NCBI RefSeq assembly: GCF_018130545.1
Contig: NZ_JAFCKF010000001.1
Location: 186,001 to 250,000 of the forward strand
Direction: 5' to 3'
DNA: 64,000 nt
DNA from: Bradyrhizobium tropiciagri
Lineage (GTDB): Bacteria; Pseudomonadota; Alphaproteobacteria; Rhizobiales; Xanthobacteraceae
Positions 19,518-27,656 of this stretch are shown in pieces; position 1 is the first letter of the stretch; each line of letters begins with the position of its first letter. The notes beneath the pieces were generated by a model. That model had not been told where the DNA came from. It did no database searches and saw only the letters and a list, made by a program, of their open reading frames with translations. A program made the position numbers and the translations under genes.

Positions 19518-21524
19518 TCAGACATTACGTTGGAACCGGCCCGATAATTCGCCGAACCCTTCAATCAGGGCTTCGGTGCCGTCGGCTTCTGCCATCCGGG
19601 CCTGGATATCCTGCAACCATGCCAGATTAGCCTCGCTGGAGTCTTCAGCCAAAGCCGCTTCCGCATCTTTTCTTTCCCTAAGTAAGGCGTGGGTTTTCTG
19701 ATGCAAGGCAACCAGTTGACGCCAGGTCGATAAAACATCCTCGCGCGCGGCGCCAATCTGTGCACCCCACACCGCCTGGGTTGTGATCGCCCGCTCAACC
19801 CTTTGAAGAATCTGTGATAATCCGCCCGCTTCGAGGTCGGCGCGCATCTTCTCGGCCTGCTCCTCGGCGTCCGGGGAGTGGTGATGATCGTGGGCAAAGG
19901 CCGCGATAATGGCGGCCCTGAGCTTGTGGGCTTCGGGATGAGCGAGCTCGAGTGCCGCCACCTCCTCGAGATGGTCGTGCAGCAGCCAGGGGTGGTTGAT
20001 CAGCGATTGCAGGATCAGCGCCTCGCGGCGGGAGATCGCGCTGCGCTGGCCGCGCATGATCGGGCTGTTGGCGAGCTGGGGGCTCGCGGCCTGGTAGGGC
20101 CCACGGGAAAGGGCCGGTGCGGCCCCTTTGGGCGCGAACCGACCACCCTGGGCCGGGCCACGGGGCGCAAATGCGCGGGGTGATTCGCCGCCGCGGCCGC
20201 CGCCGAAATTGCCCCGGCCATAGCCGCCGCGGCCGTAACCGCCACGACCGCCTTCCGGGGCGAAGCTGCGTTGCAGCCGCTCCTGCAGGTCCTGCCGGTA
20301 ATAGCGGCGCACCACCTCGTCGCGGATGCCATTGGAGAGCTCGCCGATCCTGGCCTCCAGCGCCGCACGGCGCTCGGGCGTATCGAAATTGCCGCCCTCG
20401 ATCTCGCGCGACCAGATCAGGTCGGCGAGCGGACGCGCGACCGAGATCACCTCCTCGATCGCGGCACGGCCGCCGGAGCGGGCGAGATCGTCGGGGTCCT
20501 GCCCTTCCGGCAGCAGCGCGATGCGCAGGCTCTTGCCGGGCTTGAGCTGCGGCAAGGCAAGGTCCGCAGCACGATACGCCGCCTTCTGGCCGGCACGGTC
20601 GCCGTCGAAGCAGAGGATCGGCTCGTCGACCATCTTCCAGAGCAGCGCGAGCTGGTTCTCGGTCAGCGCGGTGCCGAGCGGCGCGACGGCGCCGGGAAAA
20701 CCTGATGTCACCATCGCGATGACGTCGACATAGCCCTCGACCACGATCAGCTGCGCGCCGTCATGCGCGGCCTGGCGCGCGGTGAACAGATTGTAGAGAT
20801 TGTCACCCTTGTGAAACAGCGTGGTTTCCGGCGAATTCAGGTACTTGGCCGGAACGTCCTTCTCCAGCGCGCGGCCGCCGAACGCGATGACGCGGCCGCG
20901 GCCATCCGTGATCGGAAACATGACGCGGTCGCGGAAGCGATCGAACGGCACCGGCTTGTCCTCGCCGGACACCAGTAGCCCCGCTTCCACCATGTCCTCG
21001 GTGGAAATGCCCTGCGAGCCGAGATGCTCCTTCAACGCAAAGCGATCCGGCGGCGCGTAGCCCATCCGGAACTGGAGTTGGGTCGCCGGCGAGATGCTGC
21101 GGTCGGCGAGATAGCCGCGCGCCTTGGCGCCATTGCGCGAGGCCAGCGTGTCGGCGAAGAATTTGGTCGCCAGTTCCATCACGTCGTGCAGGGTGCGGCG
21201 ATGCTGTTCGTGCCGTGCCGCATCGGGCGTCACGGCCGGCAGCGGAACACCTGCCATCGCGGCGAGGCGTTCCACCGCCTCGGGAAACGTCACCCCCTCG
21301 GTCTTCATCAGGAAATCGAAGATGTTGCCGTTCAGCCCGGACGAAAAGTCAAACCAGGCCTGCTTCTGGTCGTTGACGAAGAACGACGGGGTCTTCTCCT
21401 GCTGGAACGGCGACAGCCCCTTCCATTCCCGCCCGGCCTTCTTCAGCTTGACGCGCCTGCCCACGACTTCCGAGACCGGAAGCCGGGCGCGCAGCTCATC
21501 GAGGAATTCGGGCGTGAAACGCAT
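19518..21524 (-). CDS. dnaG: DNA primase DnaG
   Basis: The 668-residue primase makes RNA primers at the replication fork. The N-terminal domain keeps the fold but not the zinc ligands: the usual Cys-Pro-Phe-His is Ser38-Pro-Phe-Gln41, and the Cys-Phe-Gly-Cys pair is Asp59-Phe-Ser-Ser62. The TOPRIM core has Val-Glu-Gly-Tyr-Val-Asp and, later, Cys-Phe-Asp-Gly-Asp-Arg-Ala-Gly. A Gly/Arg/Tyr linker (about 419-454, with GYGRGGYGRG) precedes the C-terminal helicase-binding domain. rpoD follows after 251 bases on the same strand, a remnant of the macromolecular-synthesis operon. Confidence 0.97.
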   Translation of the reverse strand: MRFTPEFLDELRARLPVSEVVGRRVKLKKAGREWKGLSPFQQEKTPSFFVNDQKQAWFDFSSGLNGNIFDFLMKTEGVTFPEAVERLAAMAGVPLPAVTPDAARHEQHRRTLHDVMELATKFFADTLASRNGAKARGYLADRSISPATQLQFRMGYAPPDRFALKEHLGSQGISTEDMVEAGLLVSGEDKPVPFDRFRDRVMFPITDGRGRVIAFGGRALEKDVPAKYLNSPETTLFHKGDNLYNLFTARQAAHDGAQLIVVEGYVDVIAMVTSGFPGAVAPLGTALTENQLALLWKMVDEPILCFDGDRAGQKAAYRAADLALPQLKPGKSLRIALLPEGQDPDDLARSGGRAAIEEVISVARPLADLIWSREIEGGNFDTPERRAALEARIGELSNGIRDEVVRRYYRQDLQERLQRSFAPEGGRGGYGRGGYGRGNFGGGRGGESPRAFAPRGPAQGGRFAPKGAAPALSRGPYQAASPQLANSPIMRGQRSAISRREALILQSLINHPWLLHDHLEEVAALELAHPEAHKLRAAIIAAFAHDHHHSPDAEEQAEKMRADLEAGGLSQILQRVERAITTQAVWGAQIGAAREDVLSTWRQLVALHQKTHALLRERKDAEAALAEDSSEANLAWLQDIQARMAEADGTEALIEGFGELSGRFQRNV

Positions 21525-21730
21525 GGGACGGTTTTGGCGTGGTATCCGGTGAGTCGCTGGTCAACCGGTTAGCCATATAGGGGCGACCGCCGGTTGGACG
21601 AAGAATGTAGGGTTTTTCCGGACTATTCACAGGTCCCGTCATGTCACGGTCGGCGGGCTACCCCGTAATCCTCGGTGGAGAGAAGTTCGAGCCAACTTGA
21701 ACCCTCCCCGGTTCCGGGATTGGATAGGCC

Positions 21731-22285
21731 ATGTTCACGACATTCAGAGGCGGACAGAGCGGCGGCTGGCAGGTCACGTCCATCACGCGGGTGAAGGGCG
21801 AGACGCTGCCGAAGGTCTCGGCGCTGTCGGTGGTGACCAGCGAGTCGATCGCGCTGCCGCTGTTGCCGGCGCAGACCTCCTGGCGGCTCGCCGGCGTCGC
21901 CAGCAATCTGCGTTACACCGAGAAGGAAGAGCGCGAGAAGCTCGCCGCCGTGCAGGCCGGGCTCGGCCGCAGCGAGGCGACGCATGCGGCGCTGATCCCG
22001 ATCAAGAAATCCGCGGCGTGGTGGGACCTGACGCAGGAGGAGCGGCGCAAGGTCTTCGAGGACAAGTCGCACCACATCTCAGGCACAATGAAATTCCTCC
22101 CCGCGATCGCCCGCCAGCTGTTTCACGCCCGCGACCTCGGCATGCCATTCGACTTCCTGACCTGGTTCGAGTTCGCGCCCGATCATGTCAGCCTGTTCGA
22201 CGAGCTGGTCGGCATGCTGCGCGCGACCGAGGAATGGAGCTTCGTCGAGCGCGAGGTCGACATCCGCGTCGAGCGGGAAGTGTGA
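21731..22285 (+). CDS. cld: chlorite dismutase, short dimeric type
   Basis: The 184-residue haem protein closely resembles, from memory, the dimeric chlorite dismutase of Nitrobacter winogradskyi, which converts chlorite to chloride and O2. The haem-site segment Lys-Ser-His114-His115 is present, one His being the proximal haem ligand, and the distal arginine is Arg128 in Ala-Ile-Ala-Arg-Gln-Leu. The Ala-Ala-Trp-Trp and Phe-Leu-Thr-Trp-Phe-Glu segments also match. There is no signal peptide, so it is cytosolic. No perchlorate or chlorate reductase is nearby, so its role is probably detoxification or an unknown one. Confidence 0.9.
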   Translation: MFTTFRGGQSGGWQVTSITRVKGETLPKVSALSVVTSESIALPLLPAQTSWRLAGVASNLRYTEKEEREKLAAVQAGLGRSEATHAALIPIKKSAAWWDLTQEERRKVFEDKSHHISGTMKFLPAIARQLFHARDLGMPFDFLTWFEFAPDHVSLFDELVGMLRATEEWSFVEREVDIRVEREV

Positions 22286-22295
22286 CGTCTCTCTC

Positions 22296-22386
22296 GGTCA
22301 TTGCCGGGCTTGACCCGGCAATCCATCAAACCAAAGGACTGCTGCGAAGTGAGATGGATGCCCGGGTCAAGCCCGGGCATGACACG
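22296..22386. repeat. dispersed palindromic repeat R2
   Basis: Two short palindromes, TGCCGGGCTTGACCCGGCA and ATGCCCGGGTCAAGCCCGGGCAT, are joined by a spacer containing ATCCATCA and its partner GATGGAT. The element sits between the convergent cld and gamma-glutamylcyclotransferase-like genes. Related copies are at 17094-17128 (half) and 63765-63847. Confidence 0.82.
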
Positions 22387-22407
22387 ATATGCGGTTGCGG
22401 CTGAGCA

Positions 22408-22806
22408 CTAATGCTCCAGAAACTTCCCTGACGCGATCCGCGGCAGCTGGGTGACCGGCCAGTTGTAGAGATAGGTCCACGCCTCGCTCACGCTGCCGTC
22501 GGCGCGCGTGACCTCAAGCATCTCGCGGAGATATTCGGTCGGCGGCGGAAAGCCTTCGCCGCAGGCCTCGTACATATCGAACTCGCGCAGCATGGCCTCG
22601 GGCTCGCGCAGGCGGAACAATTCGCCATGTACGACGTCGGCGGGATCGTCCGACAGAACCAGGCCCGGATAATGCTTCACCAGATAGAGCCGCCCGCGGC
22701 ACTGCGCCGATCCAAGGAATTCGGCATTGCCCGCGAGCAGCTTCGCCATCGGATGGTCGAAGCCGCGCATCAGCGTGCCGTAGACGAAGAGGAGATCGGA
22801 GGTCAT
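22408..22806 (-). CDS. gamma-glutamylcyclotransferase (AIG2-like) protein
   Basis: The 132-residue soluble protein has the fold's signature Phe-Val-Tyr-Gly-Thr-Leu-Met-Arg at the N-terminus, which forms the substrate-binding loop. A Gly-Arg-Leu-Tyr segment and a mid-domain Val-His-Gly-Glu-Leu-Phe follow, the Glu being the likely general base. Members release 5-oxoproline from gamma-glutamyl compounds, but many small ones are uncharacterised. Length is normal for the family. Confidence 0.87.
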   Translation of the reverse strand: MTSDLLFVYGTLMRGFDHPMAKLLAGNAEFLGSAQCRGRLYLVKHYPGLVLSDDPADVVHGELFRLREPEAMLREFDMYEACGEGFPPPTEYLREMLEVTRADGSVSEAWTYLYNWPVTQLPRIASGKFLEH

Positions 22807-22811
22807 GGCCC

Positions 22812-22897
22812 TCTATGTCATTGCGAGCGAAACGAAGCAATCCATGCCGCCACGAAGATGGATTGCTTCGTCGCTTGCACGCCTCGCAATGACGAGG
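22812..22897. repeat. inverted repeat R3
   Basis: The arms GTCATTGCGAGCGAA and GCCTCGCAATGAC, plus inner GAAGCAATCCAT and ATGGATTGCTTC, form a long imperfect hairpin. It lies between two minus-strand genes (stop of the upstream transglutaminase operon at 22905, start of the gene ending at 22408). It is a different sequence family from R1 and R2. Confidence 0.82.
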
Positions 22898-22904
22898 GAC
22901 CAGT

Positions 22905-23714
22905 TCAGGCCACCACCTCATCCGTCACCACGACGAACTTCGCCAGCGTCATGCGGCCAAAACTCGTGGTGAGGGCGACATCGGCGGCGTCGCGGCCGGT
23001 CGCCATCAGGATACGGCCGATCCGCGGCACATTGTGGCGGGCATCGAAGGTGTACCACTGGCCCGACAGATAGACCTCGAACCAGCCGGAAAAATCCATC
23101 GGCGCGGGATCCAGCGGCACGCCGATGTCCCCGAGATAGCCGGTGCAGTAGCGCGCCGGAATGCCCATACAGCGGCAGAAGGTGAGCGCCAGATGCGCGA
23201 AGTCGCGGCAGACGCCGGCGCGGCTTTCATAGACGTCATGCGCCGACTTCATGTGATGGGCATGCTGATAGCCGAACGTCACGTGGTGATGCACGAAATC
23301 GGTGATCGCCTGCACCCGCGCCCAACCGGGCTGCGTGTTGCCGAACAGCGACCAGGCGATGTCGGTCAGCTTGTCGGTCTCGCAATAGCGGCTCGGCATC
23401 AGATAGAGCAGCATGTCATCGGGCAATTGCTCGACCGGCAGCTGCTGCGCCGCTTGGTTGACGATGTCAGGCAATCCGGAATCGCGCACCAGCGCGCTGC
23501 CGCGAAAGGTGACGCCGCCGGCGGGAGCGACCAGACGGCCGCAGACATTGCCGAAGCCGTCGCGATAAAGCCCGATCGAAACATCCGGCTCGGTCGAAAT
23601 GCGCTCGGTGCCGACGATGTCGGCGTAGCGCGACGGATGGATCGACAACATGATCACCATCGGGGTCGGCTGCGCCGCCGTGTAGGTGATCTCGAAGCCG
23701 ACCTTGATCTGCAT
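22905..23714 (-). CDS. transglutaminase-like protein, His substituted
   Basis: The 269-residue cytosolic protein has a transglutaminase-like core: Cys169 in Ala-Gly-Val-Cys-Arg-Asp-Phe-Ala-His and an Asp in Thr-Phe-Asp-Ala-Arg-His-Asn. The place usually taken by the catalytic His (His-Ala-Trp) reads Ser-Gly-Trp-Phe-Glu-Val-Tyr, so the triad looks altered; a His follows the Asp instead. It starts two bases after the next transglutaminase gene stops and is its co-transcribed partner. Substrate unknown. Confidence 0.82.
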   Translation of the reverse strand: MQIKVGFEITYTAAQPTPMVIMLSIHPSRYADIVGTERISTEPDVSIGLYRDGFGNVCGRLVAPAGGVTFRGSALVRDSGLPDIVNQAAQQLPVEQLPDDMLLYLMPSRYCETDKLTDIAWSLFGNTQPGWARVQAITDFVHHHVTFGYQHAHHMKSAHDVYESRAGVCRDFAHLALTFCRCMGIPARYCTGYLGDIGVPLDPAPMDFSGWFEVYLSGQWYTFDARHNVPRIGRILMATGRDAADVALTTSFGRMTLAKFVVVTDEVVA

Positions 23715-23716
23715 CG

Positions 23717-24619
23717 TCAGGCCGTCTCCTGCTCCGCCACGCTCTCGCCGACCGAGACGACCTTGATGTCGACATCCATCGCAAGAAAAGCGTCCGCAGC
23801 GCCGAGATAGACGCCATGCAGCGGGACCGCCTGGCGCGGATCGCGCGCCACCGCGACGCGGATCAGGTCGCGGGTGCCGACGATGCCGTTGGTCGGATCG
23901 AACTCGATCCAGCCTGCGCTCGGCAGATAGACCTGCACCCAGGCGTGGGTCGAGCCGCCGCCGACATAGCCGTGCGCGCTGCCGGGAGGCATCGCGAGAT
24001 AGCCGGAGACGAAGCGCGCGGCGATGCCGAGCCGGCGCAGCGCCTCGATCATGAACAGCGCATAGTCGCGGCAGGTCCCGGACTTCGTGCGCAGCGTGTC
24101 GAGCGGATGCTGGGTGCCCTGCTCGTAACGCTTGCGATAGCTGAACGCCTCGCGAATGCCATGGGTCATGTCGCTGAGGATCTTGAACGTCAGCGTCGGC
24201 GCCTCGACATCGAGGAACCGCCGCGCCCAGGCCGACAGCTCGCCGTTCGGGTCGCCATATTGCGGCGTGATGAACTGCTGCAGATCGGGGAATTCCTCAT
24301 CGTCGTAGAGGAACGGATAGAAGTACGCGGGGTCGTCCGGCGTCAGCGCGAACGTATCGGCCGGATTGTGCTCCACCGTTGCGGTCGAGACAAAGGACAG
24401 CGTGTCGGCGCGCTCGTCGAAGGACGCGATCGCCACGCTGTTGCCGAACACGTCATGGATCCAGCGCAGCGACATCGGTTTCGGATCGATCACAAGCGCG
24501 CTGTCGAGCACGCGCAGATCATGGCCGTCGCGGGGGCGCAGCATGATGCGGTGTTCGCCGAACGCCACCGGGCGCGCGTAGCGATAAACGGTCTTGTGAT
24601 GGATAGTCAGGAGCGGCAT
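23717..24619 (-). CDS. transglutaminase-like protein, intact triad
   Basis: The 300-residue protein has an N-terminal beta-sandwich (about 1-150, starting Leu-Thr-Ile-His-His-Lys-Thr-Val-Tyr-Arg-Tyr) and a transglutaminase-like protease core. The nucleophile is in Ser-Gly-Thr-Cys-Arg-Asp-Tyr, the His in Thr-His-Ala-Trp-Val-Gln-Val-Tyr, and the Asp in Glu-Phe-Asp-Pro-Thr-Asn-Gly. No export signal is seen. ATG 24619 (GGAGCGGC just upstream of it on the coding strand's complement is not informative) is chosen because it begins the conserved domain directly. It pairs with the gene at 22905-23714. Confidence 0.86.
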   Translation of the reverse strand: MPLLTIHHKTVYRYARPVAFGEHRIMLRPRDGHDLRVLDSALVIDPKPMSLRWIHDVFGNSVAIASFDERADTLSFVSTATVEHNPADTFALTPDDPAYFYPFLYDDEEFPDLQQFITPQYGDPNGELSAWARRFLDVEAPTLTFKILSDMTHGIREAFSYRKRYEQGTQHPLDTLRTKSGTCRDYALFMIEALRRLGIAARFVSGYLAMPPGSAHGYVGGGSTHAWVQVYLPSAGWIEFDPTNGIVGTRDLIRVAVARDPRQAVPLHGVYLGAADAFLAMDVDIKVVSVGESVAEQETA

Positions 24620-24723
24620 CTTCAAACAATCATCGTGATTTCGGACGGTATAATCTATAGAGAAAGCTGCTCGATTCCAAACCAGCATGCCGCTTGAATA
24701 GGCAAAGTTGAGGAAAAAGGCCC

Positions 24724-25521
24724 TTGAATTACGGTGGCGGTCCATCGTTTCTGCTCGCAAGCACCGATGTTTCACCGGTTCTTGAACGTAATGCGGCCGG
24801 CCGCTCGCCGTTCCTGTTCACCTGCGATCACTACGGCAGGCTGATTCCCTCCCCGCTCGGCGATCTCGGCCTGCCCGAAACCGAGTTGGTCCGGCACATC
24901 GCCTGGGACATCGGCATCGCCGGCGTCGCAACTCAGCTCTCCGACCTGCTCGGCGCTCATCTGATCGCGCAGCGCTACTCGCGACTCGTGATCGACTGCA
25001 ACCGTCCGCCACATGTCGCAAGCTCGGTGCCGCTGATCAGCGAAGCCACCACGGTGCCCGGCAATGAAGGCCTGTCGCGCGAGGCCGCCGAGTTGCGCCG
25101 CGCGCAGATCTTCGATCCCTATCACCGGCGCATCGACGAGATCATCGACGAGCGTTCGCACCAGGGCATGCCGACGGTGCTGGTGTCGCTGCACAGCTTC
25201 ACGCCGGTTTATGCCGGCATCGCGCGGCCCTGGCACATCGGCACGCTGTATCACCACGACAAGGCGCTGCCGCCGCTGCTGCTGAAGCATCTGCGCAGCG
25301 AGGGCGATCTCGTGGTCGGCGACAACGAGCCCTATGCGGTCAGCGACGAGACCGACTACACCATCCCGGTGCACGGCGAAAAGCGCGGCTTGATGAATTC
25401 GGGCATCGAGATCCGCCAGGACCTGATCTCCGACCAGGCCGGCGAAACCGCATGGGCCGAACGGCTGGCGCGCATCCTCGGCGAGATCGAGACCACGCTG
25501 CGCGCGGAAGCTTTGATCTAG
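24724..25521 (+). CDS. N-formylglutamate amidohydrolase family protein
   Basis: The 265-residue protein belongs to the FGase family, zinc hydrolases that release formate from N-formylglutamate in histidine breakdown; other members act on unknown N-acyl substrates. Family segments include Thr-Cys-Asp-His-Tyr-Gly at about 33-38, Ile-Asp-Cys-Asn-Arg at about 90-94 and Leu-His-Ser-Phe-Thr-Pro. The start is TTG 24724 with a GAGG ribosome-binding site about 12 bases before it. No hut genes are present, so the histidine link is not supported. It is divergent from the transglutaminase pair. Confidence 0.85.
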   Translation: MNYGGGPSFLLASTDVSPVLERNAAGRSPFLFTCDHYGRLIPSPLGDLGLPETELVRHIAWDIGIAGVATQLSDLLGAHLIAQRYSRLVIDCNRPPHVASSVPLISEATTVPGNEGLSREAAELRRAQIFDPYHRRIDEIIDERSHQGMPTVLVSLHSFTPVYAGIARPWHIGTLYHHDKALPPLLLKHLRSEGDLVVGDNEPYAVSDETDYTIPVHGEKRGLMNSGIEIRQDLISDQAGETAWAERLARILGEIETTLRAEALI

Positions 25522-25546
25522 CGCAGCGGCAATGAGGCGAGCCGGA

Positions 25547-25729
25547 TCAATTCGGCCGGCGCCGCCAGATGAACACGAGATAGAGCAGCACCGGCAGGCC
25601 GAGCGCCACCCAGGAGACGGCGTCCCACCAGCCGTCGCCGACCAGCGCGCTGATCAATCCCACCGTGCTCACGATCGCGATCACGAGCGGAGCGGCGAAG
25701 ATCTCTGTCAATGAGCGATGTGCGACCAT
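25547..25729 (-). CDS. small two-helix membrane protein, 60 aa
   Basis: Two hydrophobic helices (about residues 12-30 and 37-54) are followed by a basic Arg-Arg-Arg-Pro-Asn end. It begins seven bases after the stop of the PepSY protein on the same strand, so the pair is almost certainly one operon. It may be an accessory subunit of the PepSY membrane protein; this is inferred from position only. Confidence 0.72.
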   Translation of the reverse strand: MVAHRSLTEIFAAPLVIAIVSTVGLISALVGDGWWDAVSWVALGLPVLLYLVFIWRRRPN

Positions 25730-25736
25730 GCCGATG

Positions 25737-26900
25737 TCACGACGTGAGTGCGGGGCTGTCGATGGCGGCGGCGTTGGCGATGGCGCGCTCCTGGCTGACG
25801 CCCGCTTTGCGCCGGCGCATCCATAAGTACACGCCAGTCACCAGGATGAAGATCGTCAGGATGTCGAGCAGCGCCCAGACGATCTTCAGCGGCATGCCGC
25901 CGTAATCGCCGAAGTGCAGCGGCTGCGAAATATACAGCGTCGACACATACCAGGGCATATCGCGGCTGTCGGTCAGCGCGCCGGTTTCGGCATCGATCAG
26001 CGCAGGCTTCAGCAACCGCGAGGTCAGCGGCGTATCGCCGTGCAGGAACACCGCATAGTGGCTCTTGCTGCTGAACAGCGTTCCCGGGAAGGCGACGAAG
26101 CTCGGCGTCATGCCGGGCACCGCGTGCCGCGCCACCTCGACTGCGCCGTTCAGCGAGGTCAGCTTCGAGGGCACCGGCCGGTCCTTGTACTGCGCGGTCA
26201 TTTCGGCGAGCTGGCCGAATTGCCACATCTTGAGCACGAGGTCGGCCCAGGTGTTGATGACGCCGGTGAAGCCGACCACCAGCGTCCAGGCAACCAGTAG
26301 GATGCCGGCGAGATTATGCACGTCGAGCCAGCGCACGACGCGGGTTCGCTTCGCGCGGTAGGCGCCGAAGCGCAGCTTCCGCATCGACGGCGCATAGACC
26401 ACGATGCCGGAAATGATCGCGACACAGAACAGGATCCCCATGAAGCCGAGGAACAGCTTGCCCGGGAGGCCTGCGAACATGTCGGTGTGCAGCTTCAGCA
26501 TGATGTAGGTGAAGCGGCCGGTCACGTCGGGCGAATCGAGATAGGCGCCGCTATGGGTATCCATCCGGATCAGGCGGTTGTTGGTCGGATCGGCGTCGAT
26601 CGTCGGGCCGACGCTGACCCAGATCGCGCCGGGTTCGTCACGATCCCAGATCAGGAAGTGCGGCACCTTGCCCGGCGCCTGCGCCAGCGCGTTGGCGAGC
26701 AGATGGTCGAGATTAGCCGGTGGCGTACCGGCCGGCGCCTCGGCCGGCTTGACCGAACTGTGCAGGAGATCGTCGATCTCGTCGTGGAAGATCAGCGGCA
26801 GGCCGGTGATGCACAACAGCAGCATGAACAAAGTGCAGATCAGGCTGGTCCATTTGTGGACGGCGCCCCATCGCCGCAGGGATTTGGTCGTCACAGTCAA
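25737..26900 (-). CDS. PepSY-associated transmembrane protein
   Basis: A 387-residue inner-membrane protein with four main helices (near 15-35, 140-160, 190-212 and 340-362). The start Trp-Gly-Ala-Val-His-Lys-Trp-Thr is typical of the PepSY_TM family, with a periplasmic PepSY-type region between helices and a His in Asp-Val-His-Asn-Leu-Ala-Gly. Relatives are linked to reduction of ferric siderophores or to metal redox in the membrane. A sequence like an iron control element lies upstream at 27080-27094. The 60-residue membrane gene follows in the same operon. Confidence 0.85.
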   Translation of the reverse strand: MTVTTKSLRRWGAVHKWTSLICTLFMLLLCITGLPLIFHDEIDDLLHSSVKPAEAPAGTPPANLDHLLANALAQAPGKVPHFLIWDRDEPGAIWVSVGPTIDADPTNNRLIRMDTHSGAYLDSPDVTGRFTYIMLKLHTDMFAGLPGKLFLGFMGILFCVAIISGIVVYAPSMRKLRFGAYRAKRTRVVRWLDVHNLAGILLVAWTLVVGFTGVINTWADLVLKMWQFGQLAEMTAQYKDRPVPSKLTSLNGAVEVARHAVPGMTPSFVAFPGTLFSSKSHYAVFLHGDTPLTSRLLKPALIDAETGALTDSRDMPWYVSTLYISQPLHFGDYGGMPLKIVWALLDILTIFILVTGVYLWMRRRKAGVSQERAIANAAAIDSPALTS

Positions 26901-27079
26901 CTTCGCTACCTGAATTCCAGAGTCTCCATCGTTGCCGTCACTAACACGATGAAAGATGCGCGCAGCCGCGCGGCGATTAGAACTCGTCCAGTGTTGGACG
27001 TATCGTTGTGCGTGTTGCGATCACGCAACGAGAACTGCGGGGAACTGCGACGATGCGTCTCGGCTGTCAGCGCGATTTC

Positions 27080-27094
27080 TTAGGAGCGTTCTAA
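27080..27094 (-). promoter_or_regulatory. possible Irr iron-control element
   Basis: TTAGGA-GCG-TTCTAA is an inverted repeat with one mismatch. It resembles, from memory, the iron control element bound by Irr in rhizobia (TTAGAA, three bases, TTCTAA). It lies 180 bases upstream of the PepSY start. Evidence is a single degenerate match. Confidence 0.35.
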
Positions 27095-27120
27095 GTCGAA
27101 TCGACGCGATCGGGTCTGCG

Positions 27121-27288
27121 TCAACCAGCCAGCGCAGCCTGAACGGGATGCTTCGCATGCCATTTCGGCCCCGGCCCGCGCATGTAGTGCAGCTCGGGCC
27201 GGTAGGGATCGCGAACTCGCGCGATCAAATTCCGCCAGCCGGTCGTGATCGCATTCATGCCGCGGCGAAGAGATGACAATGACGGCAT
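27121..27288 (-). CDS. 55-residue basic hypothetical protein
   Basis: The frame from ATG 27288 to TGA 27121 encodes a basic product starting Met-Pro-Ser-Leu-Ser-Ser-Leu-Arg-Arg. A Arg-Asp-Pro-Tyr-Arg-Pro-Glu-Leu-His segment follows, then Gly-Pro-Gly-Pro-Lys-Trp-His. GAGAGCGAG lies just before the start. It begins nine bases after the stop of the DUF6894 gene, so the two are likely one operon. I do not recognise the family, but codon use is coherent. Confidence 0.6.
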   Translation of the reverse strand: MPSLSSLRRGMNAITTGWRNLIARVRDPYRPELHYMRGPGPKWHAKHPVQAALAG

Positions 27289-27297
27289 GGCTCGCTC

Positions 27298-27531
27298 TCA
27301 GTGCGGTTTGCCGAGAACGAATGCAAACGGCAGGATCACGATCTCCTCGCCGTCCTCGTCGCTGACATGCACGGCCCAATCGCGCCAATCTTCCAGACTG
27401 TCGGTCGCAACCAGCGAGCGCATCATGGAGGTCGCCGCCTCGCAGGCCTCGGAGAGGCTGGCCACCGACGTGCCGCGGCGATCCATCAACACGCCGCGCG
27501 TATTCGAGCAATGGAAATAGACCTGTGTCAT
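27298..27531 (-). CDS. DUF6894-like small protein
   Basis: The 77-residue product begins Thr-Gln-Val-Tyr-Phe-His-Cys and has a Leu-Ser-Glu-Ala-Cys-Glu-Ala-Ala helix, then Trp-Ala-Val-His-Val-Ser-Asp-Glu-Asp-Gly. This is the pattern of the small DUF6894 proteins common in Bradyrhizobium and Methylobacterium, whose function is unknown. ATG 27531 fits the family length; the frame stays open to 27576. It is divergent from the TetR gene. Confidence 0.72.
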   Translation of the reverse strand: MTQVYFHCSNTRGVLMDRRGTSVASLSEACEAATSMMRSLVATDSLEDWRDWAVHVSDEDGEEIVILPFAFVLGKPH

Positions 27532-27656
27532 GTCCGTATCCTCGCAAGCGCCGGGCGATCGGGCTCGCCCTTGCATGACGAAGCTTTACGCAGCCGGCGC
27601 GCGGCCATCCGTGACGCGGTTCACACAGGCTCAGGCCCAGCCTCACCAAATCGCGA

